From Prunus persica (taxonomy: Eukaryota; Streptophyta; Magnoliopsida; Rosales; Rosaceae): a DNA stretch of 64,000 nt. The translations under genes and the position numbers were made by a program. This document shows, piece after piece, positions 45,617-57,410 of the stretch. Position 1 is the stretch's first letter. Every line of letters starts with the position of its first letter. The DNA lies in contig NC_034014.1 of the NCBI RefSeq assembly GCF_000346465.2, positions 28,312,076 through 28,376,075 of the forward strand, in the 5' to 3' direction. The notes under the pieces are model-generated. The model was not told where the DNA came from and searched no databases. It saw nothing but the letters and a program-made list of their open reading frames with translations.

Positions 45617-48600
45617 CTATGCGTAATAGTTTAGGCTCGCCTTCTTTTTCGCCTGAACTTGAATGATACCTTCATTAAAATCTTCGTGGTTGACCTGTAG
45701 TAGAACCAAAACAACACTGATGATTAGTACACTTCGTACTGCAGGTTCAAGAATACCACACAAATAAAGATGAGAGCAACTAACCTCAGTTGCATCCCGA
45801 CGCAAAGCCAGCATGCCTGCCTCCACACACACTGCTTTTAGTTGTGCACCGTTGAAATCATCAGTAGACCGAGCTAATTCTTCAAAATTCACATCTGGGT
45901 GGACATTCATCTTCCTCGAGTGAATCTACAAAATTAACAAAAAGGTTTTAATAAGAATGCTTCCAACTGGAAACGTAATCACAAAACATAAGGCATTGTA
46001 AAAGACAAACCTGCAGAATTCTAGCTCTTGCATCTTCCGTGGGATGTGGAAACTCAATTTTACGATCCAACCGACCAGAACGCATAAGAGCAGGATCGAG
46101 GATGTCAGCACGATTTGTTGCTGCTATCACCTGCAATTAAGTCAATGAAATTGGTAATGTTACCAAAATAAAGCAGACGTTCTCTAAGTAGTAGATGCCC
46201 AGAAAGTAAAAAGGCTGAAACATCTACTAAGAGTTCCCAAGTGAATCATAGTTGAAGGAAAAGTGAATGCACTACAAACAAGGATAAACAAACCTTGATC
46301 CGGTCATCGCTACTAAAGCCATCAAGCTGATTAAGCAGTTCAAGCATCGTACGTTGCACCTCCCTATCTCCACTCACTTCACTGTAACCAACAATGAGAG
46401 AATAAATTTCAATCAGGAAAGAATGCAGTGATCAAATTGGGCAACAACATCCAAGTACATATTTCTTATCTATATGAAAATAATTCATAGAAATGGCTGC
46501 TGAGGAAATATAGTATACCTATCAAATCGCTTTGTGCCAATTGCATCAATTTCGTCTATGAAAATGATGCAGGGGGATTTCTCTTTTGCAAGCTGAAAGG
46601 CATCACGAACAAGTTTTGCTCCATCCCCAATGAACATCTACATGAACTCCAAGTATGATTACTTCATTAAGCACCCAGTTAGAAAATCTAGAGTTCACTA
46701 ACATCGTAAAAAATGATTGCTAATACAATAGTTGAGCATATTTAAACATAGAGAGCTAGGTCATACAGAGATCATTTACTCTCCCAAAAAGGATACAAGG
46801 ATCATTTCCTCCTAATTAGAAACAGGTAAGACAAAGGAAAATCTATGAAATAACTGATTTATATCTCAGAAAACCTAGAGTTCACAAACAAATAATTCAA
46901 TTCTTCAGGATGTAGGAACCTTTAATGCAAAATAATTTTAAGAAATAGACGATTCCTTCTCTAATCTGAGCAAAAGGATCAGCATTATGGAGAACAAACA
47001 AAGGCTAAGCCAAAATGAAGATAATCAAACTATGAAAAGAGTGCATTAGAGGCATTCTCAAAATCGTTTCAAAATCAGAGACCCATGCTAAACATGTACA
47101 TGCATATAACCTTGAATTCAATGAAAAGAAAACGATAATAGTAATAATTATATCAAAGTTTTCTATACCTGAACCAGTTGTGGGCCTGCCAGTTTCAGAA
47201 AAGTAGCATTGGTTTGTGCAGCACAAGCCCGAGCCATTAATGTTTTACCAGTTCCAGGAGGTCCATACAATAGCACTCCCTTTGGTGGACGAATCCCTAA
47301 TTTCTGAAACCGCTCTTTGTGGGTCATGGGTAAAACAATCGCCTCAACCAGTTCTTGAATCTGTTACAGTAAAAACAAATTAGGGTACAACATCAAAATG
47401 TTTGGTACTCAACAGAGCATGCCTAAAATCTGGAAACTTGCCTGCTTCTCCAGCCCTCCAATGTCATTGTAGTCTTCAGTCGGTTTTTCGTCGACCTCCA
47501 TAGCCTTTACTCGAGAATCGTACTCTGATGGCAAAGTATCCAAGATCAGGTAACTATCCTTGTTCACACCAACAAGATCACCAGGCTTCAACTTATCAGG
47601 ATCAACAAGCCCAACAACAGGCAGGAAGATAGTCTGCAGTAAAGCAAAAACCCATATTCGGCTAGTGAACAATGCATCTAATATGATAATCAACACATAT
47701 CATAAAATCAAAATGCTGTTAAAGAAAAGAAATAAATGATACAAGTAAACACACTCATTGGCTTTGCTACTGAGATAAAAGAATATATATAAAACATTAC
47801 TCAGCTGGCTTACCTGGCGAGTAGATGTTTTCAAAACAACACACTTCCCCTTTCTTTGTGAGTCAAGATCAATATTTGCACCATCCTCCTCAGCCTCGTC
47901 TTCTGGGTTCATTTCCAGAATCTAGAAAAGAAAATAAAAAATCCAATAAGAGCCTAAGACTAACAAAAAAAATAATACGAAGTTCACTTGCCATCAAAAG
48001 CTTAACATCAACTCAACAGCTTTAAGTTCTCCATATAGTATATCGATAATTTTAGAAAGACCAGGGGTGGTGTTTTGAAAGAGGTGTTTCCAAGACTTTT
48101 CAATTTGTCTAGGAAGCAAAACCACAATATTTTCTCTTTTATGGGCTTGGATGGGTTCCCTCTCAGCTGGGATTTTGGTTTCAGGAGGAATCTCAATGAA
48201 TTGGAGATTGCGGAGGTGGCTAGATTGCTGGACTTATTGGAGGGTGTGAGGTTGGTCACTTCCAAATTGAATAAGAGAAGATGGAAGCTTGACCCCTCCT
48301 GTTTTTTCTCCTGTCAATCTCCGTGTTCTCATATTCAGAATAGTGATGAGGGGGAGGTTTTCTCTCCATACGCTCAAATTTGGAAGGCCAAGACTCCTCT
48401 GAAAGTTAAGATCTTTGTGTGGCAAGCGGTGTTGGGAAAACTAAATACAGGTGATACACTACAGAGACACTGCCCCTATATGTGCCTTAGCCCTCACTGG
48501 TGTGTTCTATGTAATAAGGCAGGGGAGAGCGTGGACCATCTCCTCCTTCATTGCCCTTTCTCTCTAAAGTTGTGGGAGATGTTACTGAAGGATGTTAACA

Positions 48601-49857
48601 CAGTGTGGGCAATACCGGAAGGCTGCTTTGAACTTTTTTCCATTTTCCATCAGATTTGATGCTTTGGGAAGGGGAAAGAAAGTTAAAATTCTTTGGGGCA
48701 GTCAGATGCAGGCAGTGGTCTGGAACCTATGGCTGGAATGTAACAGGAGAATCTTTGAGGATTATAAGGGAGTGGGAGTGGTAGAGTTATGGGATAGAGT
48801 GAAGTTTTGGGCTGCCCTTTGGGCATCAACTTCCCTTGCTTTTAAGGATATATCCTATCCAACAATTATGCACAATCTACTGGCTGTAGTATCTTAAGGG
48901 GCTGTCTTATGTTTGGTTGTTTCAGTTCTGTGTTGAGTGGCTTTGTGTCTGTTTCAGCGGCTAGTGTTTTCTTTTTTTTCTGTGTTCTAAATGTCCTTGT
49001 TTTTTATCCTTTCAATTTGAATAAAAATGTTTCTATTCCAAAAAATAATAATAATAATTTAGAAAGACCAACGAAAGAGTAGCTAAATTGACCACAATAA
49101 GTCTGGTTTCAGGAACACTAAAGATTTAATTCACATCTTCATACACTCATTATACAACTACAATTAATGCTGTGTTGAGATGACAAACAGAAGGAACCAA
49201 GTTCTCCAATTGAGCGCACTTAGTATAAACACTATTCTCCAAAAAAAAAATTATGTATAGACTTTTCCACGAAAACAATTGAGATTATGAGCAAGAAATT
49301 CTTACCTCAACAATGTTGCCTACCAAGTAAGGCAACTGCTTATTAAGCTTAATCTTTTCCTGATTCTCCTTTATCTTCTCCTTGTATGAATCCAACTCCA
49401 AATTTGTTCTTTGCATTTCTTCCTTCAATCCCACAAAACAATATCAGAAAAACGCACAACCATTTACATATTGAAATCCAAAACCCCCAATTCAGACAAA
49501 GTCACATACTAAAAAGCATATAATAACGTATGGAAATATATTTAAAATGCATCATTTCCCAAACAAATAAAATCATAAGAAAATTACACAGAAACCCTAA
49601 AATCAAAGTCAATTCTTTCATATTAATTCTGAAAATAATCGATGATTCTGGGAACTAAACAAGTCATAGGACAGCGATTAAAAAAAAACCCTAAGTCGCT
49701 CAAAATACTAGTTCCTTAGAGTAATACAAGTAGAAGGAACCTTGAGTATTCGGATCTCGTTATCAAGAAGGCGAGTGGCTCTGATAATGTCCTCGGTGGT
49801 CATGGCGGCCAGCTGCTCGTCCTCGAAGCTCGTATCTTCTACCATACCGGTAGCCAT
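45617..49857 (-). CDS. RPT5: 26S proteasome regulatory ATPase RPT5 (subunit 6A)
   Basis: Ten exons: 49857..49741, 49422..49306, 47921..47814, 47633..47442, 47360..47169, 46637..46519, 46381..46294, 46130..46011, 45925..45785 and 45694..45617, totalling 1272 nt, 423 aa. The N-terminal coiled coil ([35 protein letters not shown]) precedes an OB domain and then the AAA module. The AAA module has Walker A GPPGTGKT, Walker [10 protein letters not shown], sensor/arginine-finger region [12 protein letters not shown] and the C-terminal HbYX motif NYYA-stop that docks into the 20S alpha ring. RPT5 is one of six ATPases that unfold and translocate ubiquitinated proteins. The exon 4 donor is GC (CAG|GCAAGT at 47441), not GT. 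Intron 2 carries a LINE insertion. Nothing suggests loss of function. Confidence 0.96.
48064..49057 (+). mobile_element. 5'-truncated LINE retrotransposon inserted in RPT5 intron 2
   Basis: A 994-base insertion bounded by the 13-base direct repeat TTTAGAAAGACCA at 48051-48063 and 49058-49070. It ends in AAAAAATAATAATAATAA, a LINE-type A-rich tail. On the + strand it encodes the zinc-binding region found after LINE reverse transcriptases (zf-RVT): [15 protein letters not shown]...[11 protein letters not shown]...[25 protein letters not shown], with Cys-x2-Cys...His-x4-Cys spacing. A frame change follows, then [14 protein letters not shown]. It is antisense to RPT5 and lacks reverse transcriptase and endonuclease domains, so it is dead on arrival. 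The sharp duplication suggests fairly recent insertion. Confidence 0.93.
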
Positions 49858-50147
49858 CTGATTCCGATTAATTCCTTTTCTTTATCGAAACCGAGAGAGT
49901 TTTCAGCTAAAGATTTCAGAGAGAGGGAGCAAGTAGAATGCTTATGCTTCTACTTGTTCTTAAAGAAAAGGTTTTTGTTCTTTTTTCTCTTTGGCACCCA
50001 AAAAAAAAAAATAGAGGTTTTTGTTTGTGTACTGTTGGGCCCAAACTTGGGCCTTCGGCCTTATTTTTTTCGGTCGAGTTGTAATCCAAATTCCTAAATT
50101 TAAGTAAGGAATAGGTGAATTTTGCTTTATATATATATAGGCACTAA

Positions 50148-51321
50148 GAGCAACTCCACCCATTTGCCCTTAGCCATGGCAAGGGGGGAGCTAGGGCAGC
50201 CACTATTCACGTGAATAGTGGTTGCCCTTGCAAATAGTATTTTGAGTTTCCACCCATTGCCATGGCCAAGGGCAATTACTATTCATTTTTTTGTTTTTTC
50301 ACAACTTTTTTTTACTTAAATAATTAATTTGGATAATATTTTCGGATAAGATTTTTGGGTTCCTACGTGTCAATACTATTCATATCGGATAAGATTTTAT
50401 TTTATTAGTTGTATTGGTTGTATTCATTAAAAAAAAAAATGAGGATTTGGTGTTAAAAGTGAAGAGTATTGGTTGGTATTTATAGACACGGGCGGACCCA
50501 TAATTTTTTTAGCGGAGGTGCAATATTGGCTAAGTATGAAAAATGGTTTTTCGGAATAATTATTTTCTCAAGATAATTTTTGGCGGCTTTTATTCCTTAC
50601 ACATCAAATAAGAAAACTTGATTTTATGGGATTTTAATATGAAGTATATATTGACTTAATGAGCCATCATTTTTAGCCTAAATCGTATTTTGCACTAAAA
50701 CCGATTTTTCATATTTTGATTTGGTGGGAATTTGATTTTCTAGTATTTTTATTTGAATCCAAATGGGGGGTACTTCCTTATTTACATTGTAAACTTAAGT
50801 AAATGGAGTAATATAAAAATAAATTAAAGTAAAAGGACAAAGACATTTACTTAAATGTTGAAAATGGAAATAAGGTATAGAGGAAAATGTTGAATAAAGA
50901 GTGAATAATAGTAGAAGTATAATGAAATGTATGAGGATTGGTGTTGAAAGTGAAGGGTATTGATAGGTATTTATAGAAAAAAAATATCAGAATTTTTTAG
51001 AATTTTTTAAAAAAATTTACGATTTTTTTTCATATTTTTATTGCCCAAAAAAGCCTCAGCCGTTGGATTAATTTGGAGAAGCAGATCGGAAGGCTGGGGA
51101 GGCGACACGTGGCAGCGCACTTTGGACCTGGCGCACTGACGTCAGCATGACGCGAGGCTGACGTCAGCAACACGCGAGTTGGACCTCGGGCTGGTCTCGC
51201 CTTCGGGCTGGCCCGAGTTGGTGGGTCCCACACCACCCCCGGGCCTGGGCTGTACGCTGGAGCGACTTTTTTTTTTTTTCCTGCCCTCGCCTCGGGCTGG
51301 GCTCCCTCGCTGGAGCTGCTC
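50148..51321. mobile_element. PIF/Harbinger-like non-autonomous element with TAA target duplication
   Basis: The left end GAGCAACTCCA (50148) and right end TGGAGCTGCTC (to 51321) are inverted repeats with one mismatch, and TAA flanks both (50145-50147 and 51322-51324), as in PIF/Harbinger elements. The interior has no transposase. At 50200-50221 it contains a perfect 22-base palindrome centred on CACGTG, flanked by repeated CCATGGC...GGGGCA/TTGCCCTTG segments. The last 280 bases are strikingly GC-rich (CGTGGCAGCGCAC, GGCTGGCCCGAG) compared with the window. ORFs seen in this GC-rich end are fortuitous. Related core sequences occur at 12609-12757. Confidence 0.85.
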
Positions 51322-51753
51322 TAATGTCAGTGTCTTTGCCCGAAAATGTATATCCAAGTCCATACAGAAATCCCAATCAAAACTATGCCCCCACAGAAAT
51401 TAATAAACAGCGACCACATAAGGAAAAGTTGAAAATGCCTATTGTAGTCTCGTTTCGCCTTTAGAGTAGAATATCATTTGTATCAAAAACAAAACTGAAA
51501 AAAGGGACCCAAAAAGTTTGTGGATTATTGAGTGTTTGCTTGTTTCTTTTTCATTTATACAATCGATAAATGAAAAATAGGTACCAATACACATTTATAC
51601 AAGAAAATTTCAATGACAATGAGCACTATTATCCAACGATATGTATGTACACGATAATGTCACGGTAATTATTCAACCCGAGGAAGCCATACATAAGTAG
51701 TTCAAGGTTCAGCAGGGCAGAAACTAAAGAGGTACTAACAATAGGATTAGAAT

Positions 51754-54700
51754 TTAGAGTTTCCAATATATGCCCAGCCGATGCAAAATGCCAGCAACAA
51801 TGCCCCAAAATAAGATCTCTGCAAAGAGGACGTAGAGCAGAATGCCTACTCTCCTCGAATGCCAAACCCCCACGAAAATGTGCTTTTGAATCCAATATAT
51901 CTGCCCATGCCACAAGTCAATTCAAACTAACTATGAATGAAAGAATAATTAGTACGAAAATCATGGTAATTACATTGGAAAAATGAAGGCAAAAAAACAT
52001 ATGGAATTCGAACATACTAGCGTGTTATGGGGGTCCTCGTAATACCACCCGTTAATGAATCCTGCAAAGATGCCTTCAGCTGCCATAACATACACAAGCA
52101 TAGCGTTCATGCCGATCCATTCCAGTGGCAGGAACAGGTACTTTATACCCCAGATATCAACCTGGCATTGCAGGATGTTGATCTTTAGTAGAGAAAATTT
52201 GAGAAACCTCATGAATAAAGATAAGAACCATCAAAATTTTCATGACAAAACTATACCAGAATGTAGAAGGCTGAATACACCAAAGCTGCTGCTCCAGATG
52301 TTATACATACATAGCTAAATGTATATAGCTGTTTGTTTGAAGGAATTGCTGCACTGGGCATAAAACATCAGAAATATATGATTGATTGGTAAACACAACA
52401 TAGATGCATACACTTCGCCTCAGTTCGCACCATGAGTGAAATGAAGAATAATTCCTAAGACGAGGAGAGCACAGCCCACTGGGATCCAATGCTTCAGTCT
52501 GGCTGGATGACCCTATTGTTGGAAACATGAAAACAGTGAGGAAGAGTCTTGCATATGCTAACCAGGGAGCTCTAAGTATATCAAATTTGAGACTTGACCT
52601 TCATTTGTATAAGCACATGACCAAAGTGTACTCCAATGATTGTGGAGAGAATTGCAGATATAGAGCTACAGGATGAAACAAATCGACATAAATATAAAGT
52701 TCTAAAAAGTTTCTCAAGGGCTTAATCCCTGAGCTGTAGTTGAACAACACCAAAACCAGTTCAGTGCGCAATGGTTAAAGTCCAACAATGGAAAGGGTTA
52801 TATTTACCTTACAATTCCTTCAGGTTCAAAAGGAGCATGGCACCATGATGGAGCGTCATGTCGAAATGGTCCTGCATATGGGGAATTCTCAGTGCAAGCC
52901 TGCAGCAGTTTGGAGTAAAGAAGGTTAAACGTTTACAACCGACACTGATATATGCTCTTCATCAGAAAATCATATAAACAATATATATAAGATTAAACTA
53001 CATACTTTAGATCTTTTCCAAGCTGGACGCGGATACATGTGATTGATTCCCAACACTTCTCTATCAATATATCCTACTGCATTACAAGGAGGATCTAGTT
53101 TTCCTCTCACGCCACAAGCTACCTATTGACAAGAAATCCTTGTAGATAAATGAATATTGCCATTGAAAAGAATTCTCAAACACAGAATATATTGTAGCTT
53201 CAAACACATTCAAATTTTCCTTACTCGGCAATTCTTACAAAGATTTAACAGATTCCTATCATTTAGTAGAAGTGTGAGATGTGAGAACTGGAGGCTTACA
53301 GTGAAACTTTTCCCATAATCAATACTCTCTCTGTAAAGGACAGTAAATTGCCAATCAGGAACATATGTCCCATAAATTACAGCAAAGTAAATAGTGAGAA
53401 CACATGCTGCCGCCAGCCTGGAAATTTTGAATGGAGAATTCATTCATAATTGTTTCCTAAATATGAAAGAACCATAAAAAATTGGGAAAAAAACCATAGC
53501 ATCATTGAAATAAAAGAATTACCAATGCCAATAGTATAATTTGAATATGGAGAACCTGCTGGGTGCCATATTTTTGGTTTGTGCACCTCTGGAGAAAATT
53601 TCTATCAAAGCCACTACCAGATATGCAAGAGCAATTCTCTACAAAGGGCAACATGAATTACTACAAGTTGCAGTGCATCATAAAACTAAACTGTGTAATC
53701 AACATCAACAACACGTAAATGCATATAATTATCAAAATTACCTGGAGAATCCCACACCATCTTATTTCTTTCATGTCAACACCATATGTTAATTTGTCAG
53801 GATCATGTAAGAAACCTCCTTCACAACATATTGAAGGCATGTCAACATGAGAGTATCAAAGTAAGGTCTGGACCCTTATTGCTTTTATGTCCTTGAATAG
53901 TAACAGATTATTATGAAAACATGTTGATATGTAGACTTTTGGTTATTATTCTGAGACCCTTAACTTGTCAATGACCTCTAAGCCTCATTAGTAAAAGAAA
54001 CTTAAGTTCCTAGCAGTCCATCCACATGTTAGAGCCTTGTAGGAACTGTTAAAGAATTAATCAAGTCAACCGTTGACATTTTAACTCTTTAACAGGAACC
54101 ATCTAAGCTAATATCTGCAGACTGCAGCCATGCCAGTCAAGTCTCCTCAACAATAGTAGCATTCAAGGCATTCCGAAATAACTTTCTAATTTCAAGTGTG
54201 ATGTAAAGTGATGCATCATACAAAGAGCAACAGTTGAATCACAATAAACAATGCAGTGTTAAGCAATTAAGATTTTGATGAGAAATGTTTTTTTTTCCCT
54301 TATTTAGCTATGCCAGATTTCCTCACCCCCTCAGCTGGGGGAAAATGGAACAAAACTACATCATATTATTTGAGTTTCTTTCACATGAGACTAGAAACTG
54401 AAAGCAAATGAAATCAATAAAGGGAATACATAATACTCCCTAGTTTATATGTCTTTTTTCTCTTGAAGGCCAAAAATGTAAGCAAAGTAGGAGTCAAAAT
54501 GAACCCAACAAACAAATATATTCAATAAAAGGTTTCAAGGACAGTGACCTTGTAATAGGACACCCCAGAACAGAAGCTTGAGAGTTCTAAGAATCACCCT
54601 CTTGACAGCTAAAAGTTGGTCTGGTATTCTCTATAAGAAGAAAGGTCATTAATTCAAATTTGTACTGTAATATTATGCTACCATTTTGTTGAATAAGAAG

Positions 54701-55174
54701 GAAAAATTGAAAAACAGAGAAAGGAAAGCAAACCAACCTTGAGAGAAAGTGCAATGGCCATGCCCACAATGAACAAGAAGAATGGCATTACAAAGTCAGC
54801 AAGGTTGCAGCCATTCCATGGCGCATGCCCAATCACAGGCCACTCTCCACCAGCATCGTCAACCAAAATCATCAGCTGCATCATCAAGAAGAAAATTGTG
54901 CCAAGTCAAAAATTCATAAACGCCAACAAAAGTCTCGTTTCCTCCCGACAAGAACCTCAAAAACGTTGTTTCTGTTTACGGTTTTGACACTGAATTGAAG
55001 CAACAAAAGTAAACTATAGAGTGAATTTGTTTGAGTTACCGAAACAGTGAGGCCACGAAAGATGTCTAGGGAAGCGACACGTTTCGGCTTGGAAGGCTTG
55101 TGGTCCGAAATATCGGGTTCCGACAAGTTGAGATGGTGGTGGTGAGTGGTCGTATCGGCTTTGATTTCGGCCAT
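51754..55174 (-). CDS. HGSNAT-like multi-pass membrane acyltransferase (heparan-alpha-glucosaminide N-acetyltransferase family)
   Basis: Thirteen exons: 55174..55040, 54875..54738, 54630..54549, 53818..53742, 53638..53523, 53417..53300, 53122..53006, 52899..52808, 52665..52599, 52512..52431, 52348..52257, 52161..52018 and 51900..51754, totalling 1407 nt, 468 aa. A cytosolic His-rich N-terminus is followed by RVASLDIFRGLTV (the family hallmark), DDAGGEWPVIGHAPWNG, about ten hydrophobic segments, and RWCGILQRIALAYL. Then come the lumenal GKLDPPCNAVGYIDREVLGINHMYPRPAWKRSKAC, with the HMYPRP block conserved with human HGSNAT, and LEWIGMNAMLVYV near the end. The animal enzyme transfers acetyl groups from cytosolic acetyl-CoA to heparan sulfate in lysosomes; plants lack heparan sulfate, so the plant substrate is unknown. 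The remembered relative is Arabidopsis At5g27730. All splice sites are GT-AG and in phase. Confidence 0.92.
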
Positions 55175-55424
55175 TTTGTGACGTCAACGGTGTTTGAGCT
55201 TTGATGATGATGAGGATGAGCTATTCAGTTCAGCTAAAAGCTAAGCAAAGCTACTTGTAAAATATATTATATAACTAAACTCAGAGTCCACTCTCAGGTA
55301 GTGATGACTGACTGACTGATTGCATGGATATTTGTCAATTTGCAATTACCCCTCTAGAGGATTGAATGAATCATTGAAATATAAAATATCTCATATCCTC
55401 AATACATATATCAACTAACAAACA

Positions 55425-55515
55425 ACCCATAGTGTAGTAATTTCGAGTTGGGGAATGCTAGCATCTGTGTTATGTGTATATTGCCCTCTCCTTTTTTATG
55501 TTTTTTGAAAAGACC
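55425..55515 (+). repeat. Degenerate SINE fragment
   Basis: CATAGTGTAGTAATTTCGAG, then GGGGAATGCTAGCATCTGTGTTATGTGTATATTGCCC, then TTTTTGAAAAGACCCGTGAGGTC. The block order resembles the SINE at 42590-42730 (box A region, TAGCATYYGT, TGTGTATATTGCCC). Decayed and shorter. Confidence 0.45.
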
Positions 55516-56765
55516 CGTGAGGTCAGAACATAACTGTTATGGATAAACATAAAAGACAAATATTTTGTTTCATTATGATTTCAGTTTTTCTATTATTCTT
55601 CCAGCAAAAAAAAGAAAACCATGTTTTTATACTGAAAATTGTTGCAGTAGTCATAACTTGTTGATTCATTGGTACCATGGGAGTGTGTGGATTAAGCTTC
55701 AAAGTATCACACTATACAGACTGTATTAGCCTTTGTTTTCTGGAGAAATTCCAAGGGAAAAATCTTATAATTGGGATTTGGAACAATTTTTACATTAATC
55801 AACAATCCACAATAATTTCCAGCCACCTCAACTCTGCAGCAAGTTACAAGCTTTTTACTGCACCTGTCATCCTGTCTGTATCACAAAGAAAAGGTTACAT
55901 CATTGGAATTTCTGGTCAGCAAAGAAAAGGTGACACAAAAATAACCAATTCAAGAAAGACAGGAAAATTCTGGTCAGCAAGAACCCTTATCTCTGTTTTA
56001 TCATCAGATAGATGCACTTCTACAGAAGGCAAATATCAAAAGCCTAACCAAGTCCATAGACGAGAGGCAAAATGCCTCTCAAATAGGAACCAGTACAAGC
56101 TTATGAAAAACTGCCCCATGGAGCACATCCACATATGATTTGGCTAATTTGCATCATCCCAGACAACACACAAAGACACAAACACAAAACAGACAACACA
56201 CAAAGACACAAATACTAACCAGTAAACAAACACAACAGAGTGAGGGAGGAAGGGTCCCAAATGGATCAAACATAAAAGAAGCATCCAAAGAAGATTCAGA
56301 GGGGAAGATTTTATTGATGAAGAATAAATTTGTTCAAGGATGAAATAATTAGAAACATCTTAGCTAACCCAGTCAGTTGTTTGTCAAGTCTATTCCTTTG
56401 TATATCGTATTTATTTGCAGTGCTAAAACATAATGAAATGCACCTTATTTTCTCCCTAAATTTTCTCTGTAACCAAACAGACTAAATTTGCGAGAAAGAT
56501 CCTTACTTTACTATAAGGTGGCCTTGCACTGTTTTTAAGCAGAGAAAGTGGAAGCTGTAATCAAACCAACTACAACAGTATCAGAATAAATACGATACAA
56601 ATACAAGACGAAAGTTTTCAAATTTAAGTGAGAAGAGAATCAAATTCCAAACCCTAACCCAAAAATCAGTACATGAGGTAAGAAGAAAGTGAAAGTTCGC
56701 CGTTTGGTTGCTGAAAATCTGCGGCGAGAAAATGTTTTCAAAGAACAGCACAGGCTCAGTTAGCT
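55516..56765. other. Region downstream of a promoter-like element; no clear protein gene
   Basis: A 153-codon ORF on the + strand (55677-56138) has no recognisable domain and low-complexity Lys/Arg/Ser content. A tandem duplication of ACAGACAACACACAAAGACACAAA lies at about 56161-56215. On the minus strand a telo-box-like GGTTAGGGTTTGG lies at about 56647-56659. It may be the body of a non-coding transcript started near 56740. Confidence 0.4.
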
Positions 56766-56774
56766 CTTTATATA
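56766..56774 (-). promoter_or_regulatory. TATA box with upstream site II motif, minus-strand promoter
   Basis: On the minus strand TATATAAAG is preceded by TGGGCT (site II-like, at 56800-56805) about 30 bases upstream and followed about 115 bases downstream by an AAACCCTAA-type telo-box. Such combinations occur in promoters of plant snoRNA and ribosomal-protein genes. No convincing ORF follows, so the product may be a non-coding RNA, but I cannot place C/D or H/ACA boxes. Confidence 0.4.
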
Positions 56775-57410
56775 GCACTGGTTTGCGCGGGCTTGACCTA
56801 GCCCAGTTATGTTTTTCGACAATTTATATAGAAATATTTCGTGCGTTTCATTCTGTACTTCTATTTACAATTTAATTTCTTTTTGCATTGATATTTCTGT
56901 ATTTTATGATCTTTATTAGTACCGACGTTTAATGCCTTAAACAAGATTAAGTTTGTGGCTTTCGAAACCTAAATTTGGTTTACATCTGTGAAAAGTGATA
57001 TGCTTATGCAACATATTCTCCAGAGTCCAGAGATTAACGGTTAATTAGTAACCACTGAACCACACAGATCACAAACTTGTCTAATTTAAATCTCCACTTT
57101 GTAGAAAGAAAAGGCACAAATTAAGCCACTCCTCAGAATACATAAAATTACAAACTCCTCGACAGCTTCAGTAGTTACAAGTTTATAACACAACGAGAAT
57201 CAGCCACAACCCTTTACTATACACGACATAAATAACAATTATATTACAAGCACCAAAACTGAGGGAAAGAAGCTTCAACGGCAGAGGACATGACTCAGAA
57301 TGGAAACGAGAGAATGGAACGACAGATAGTCAGCGCTAAGTATGACTGGCATACTCAAGCAATGGGTCTAGATGGGAAGAAACTCGTTCTTTCAGTTGAA
57401 CAGGTGGAAT

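Noticed and set aside
51142..51376. Overlapping ORFs on both strands rich in Pro/Gly/Arg
   Set aside because: They lie in the GC-rich end of the Harbinger-like element and are chance ORFs.
55677..56138. 153-codon + strand ORF
   Set aside because: No domain, no promoter on that strand, low-complexity composition; more likely chance or non-coding DNA.
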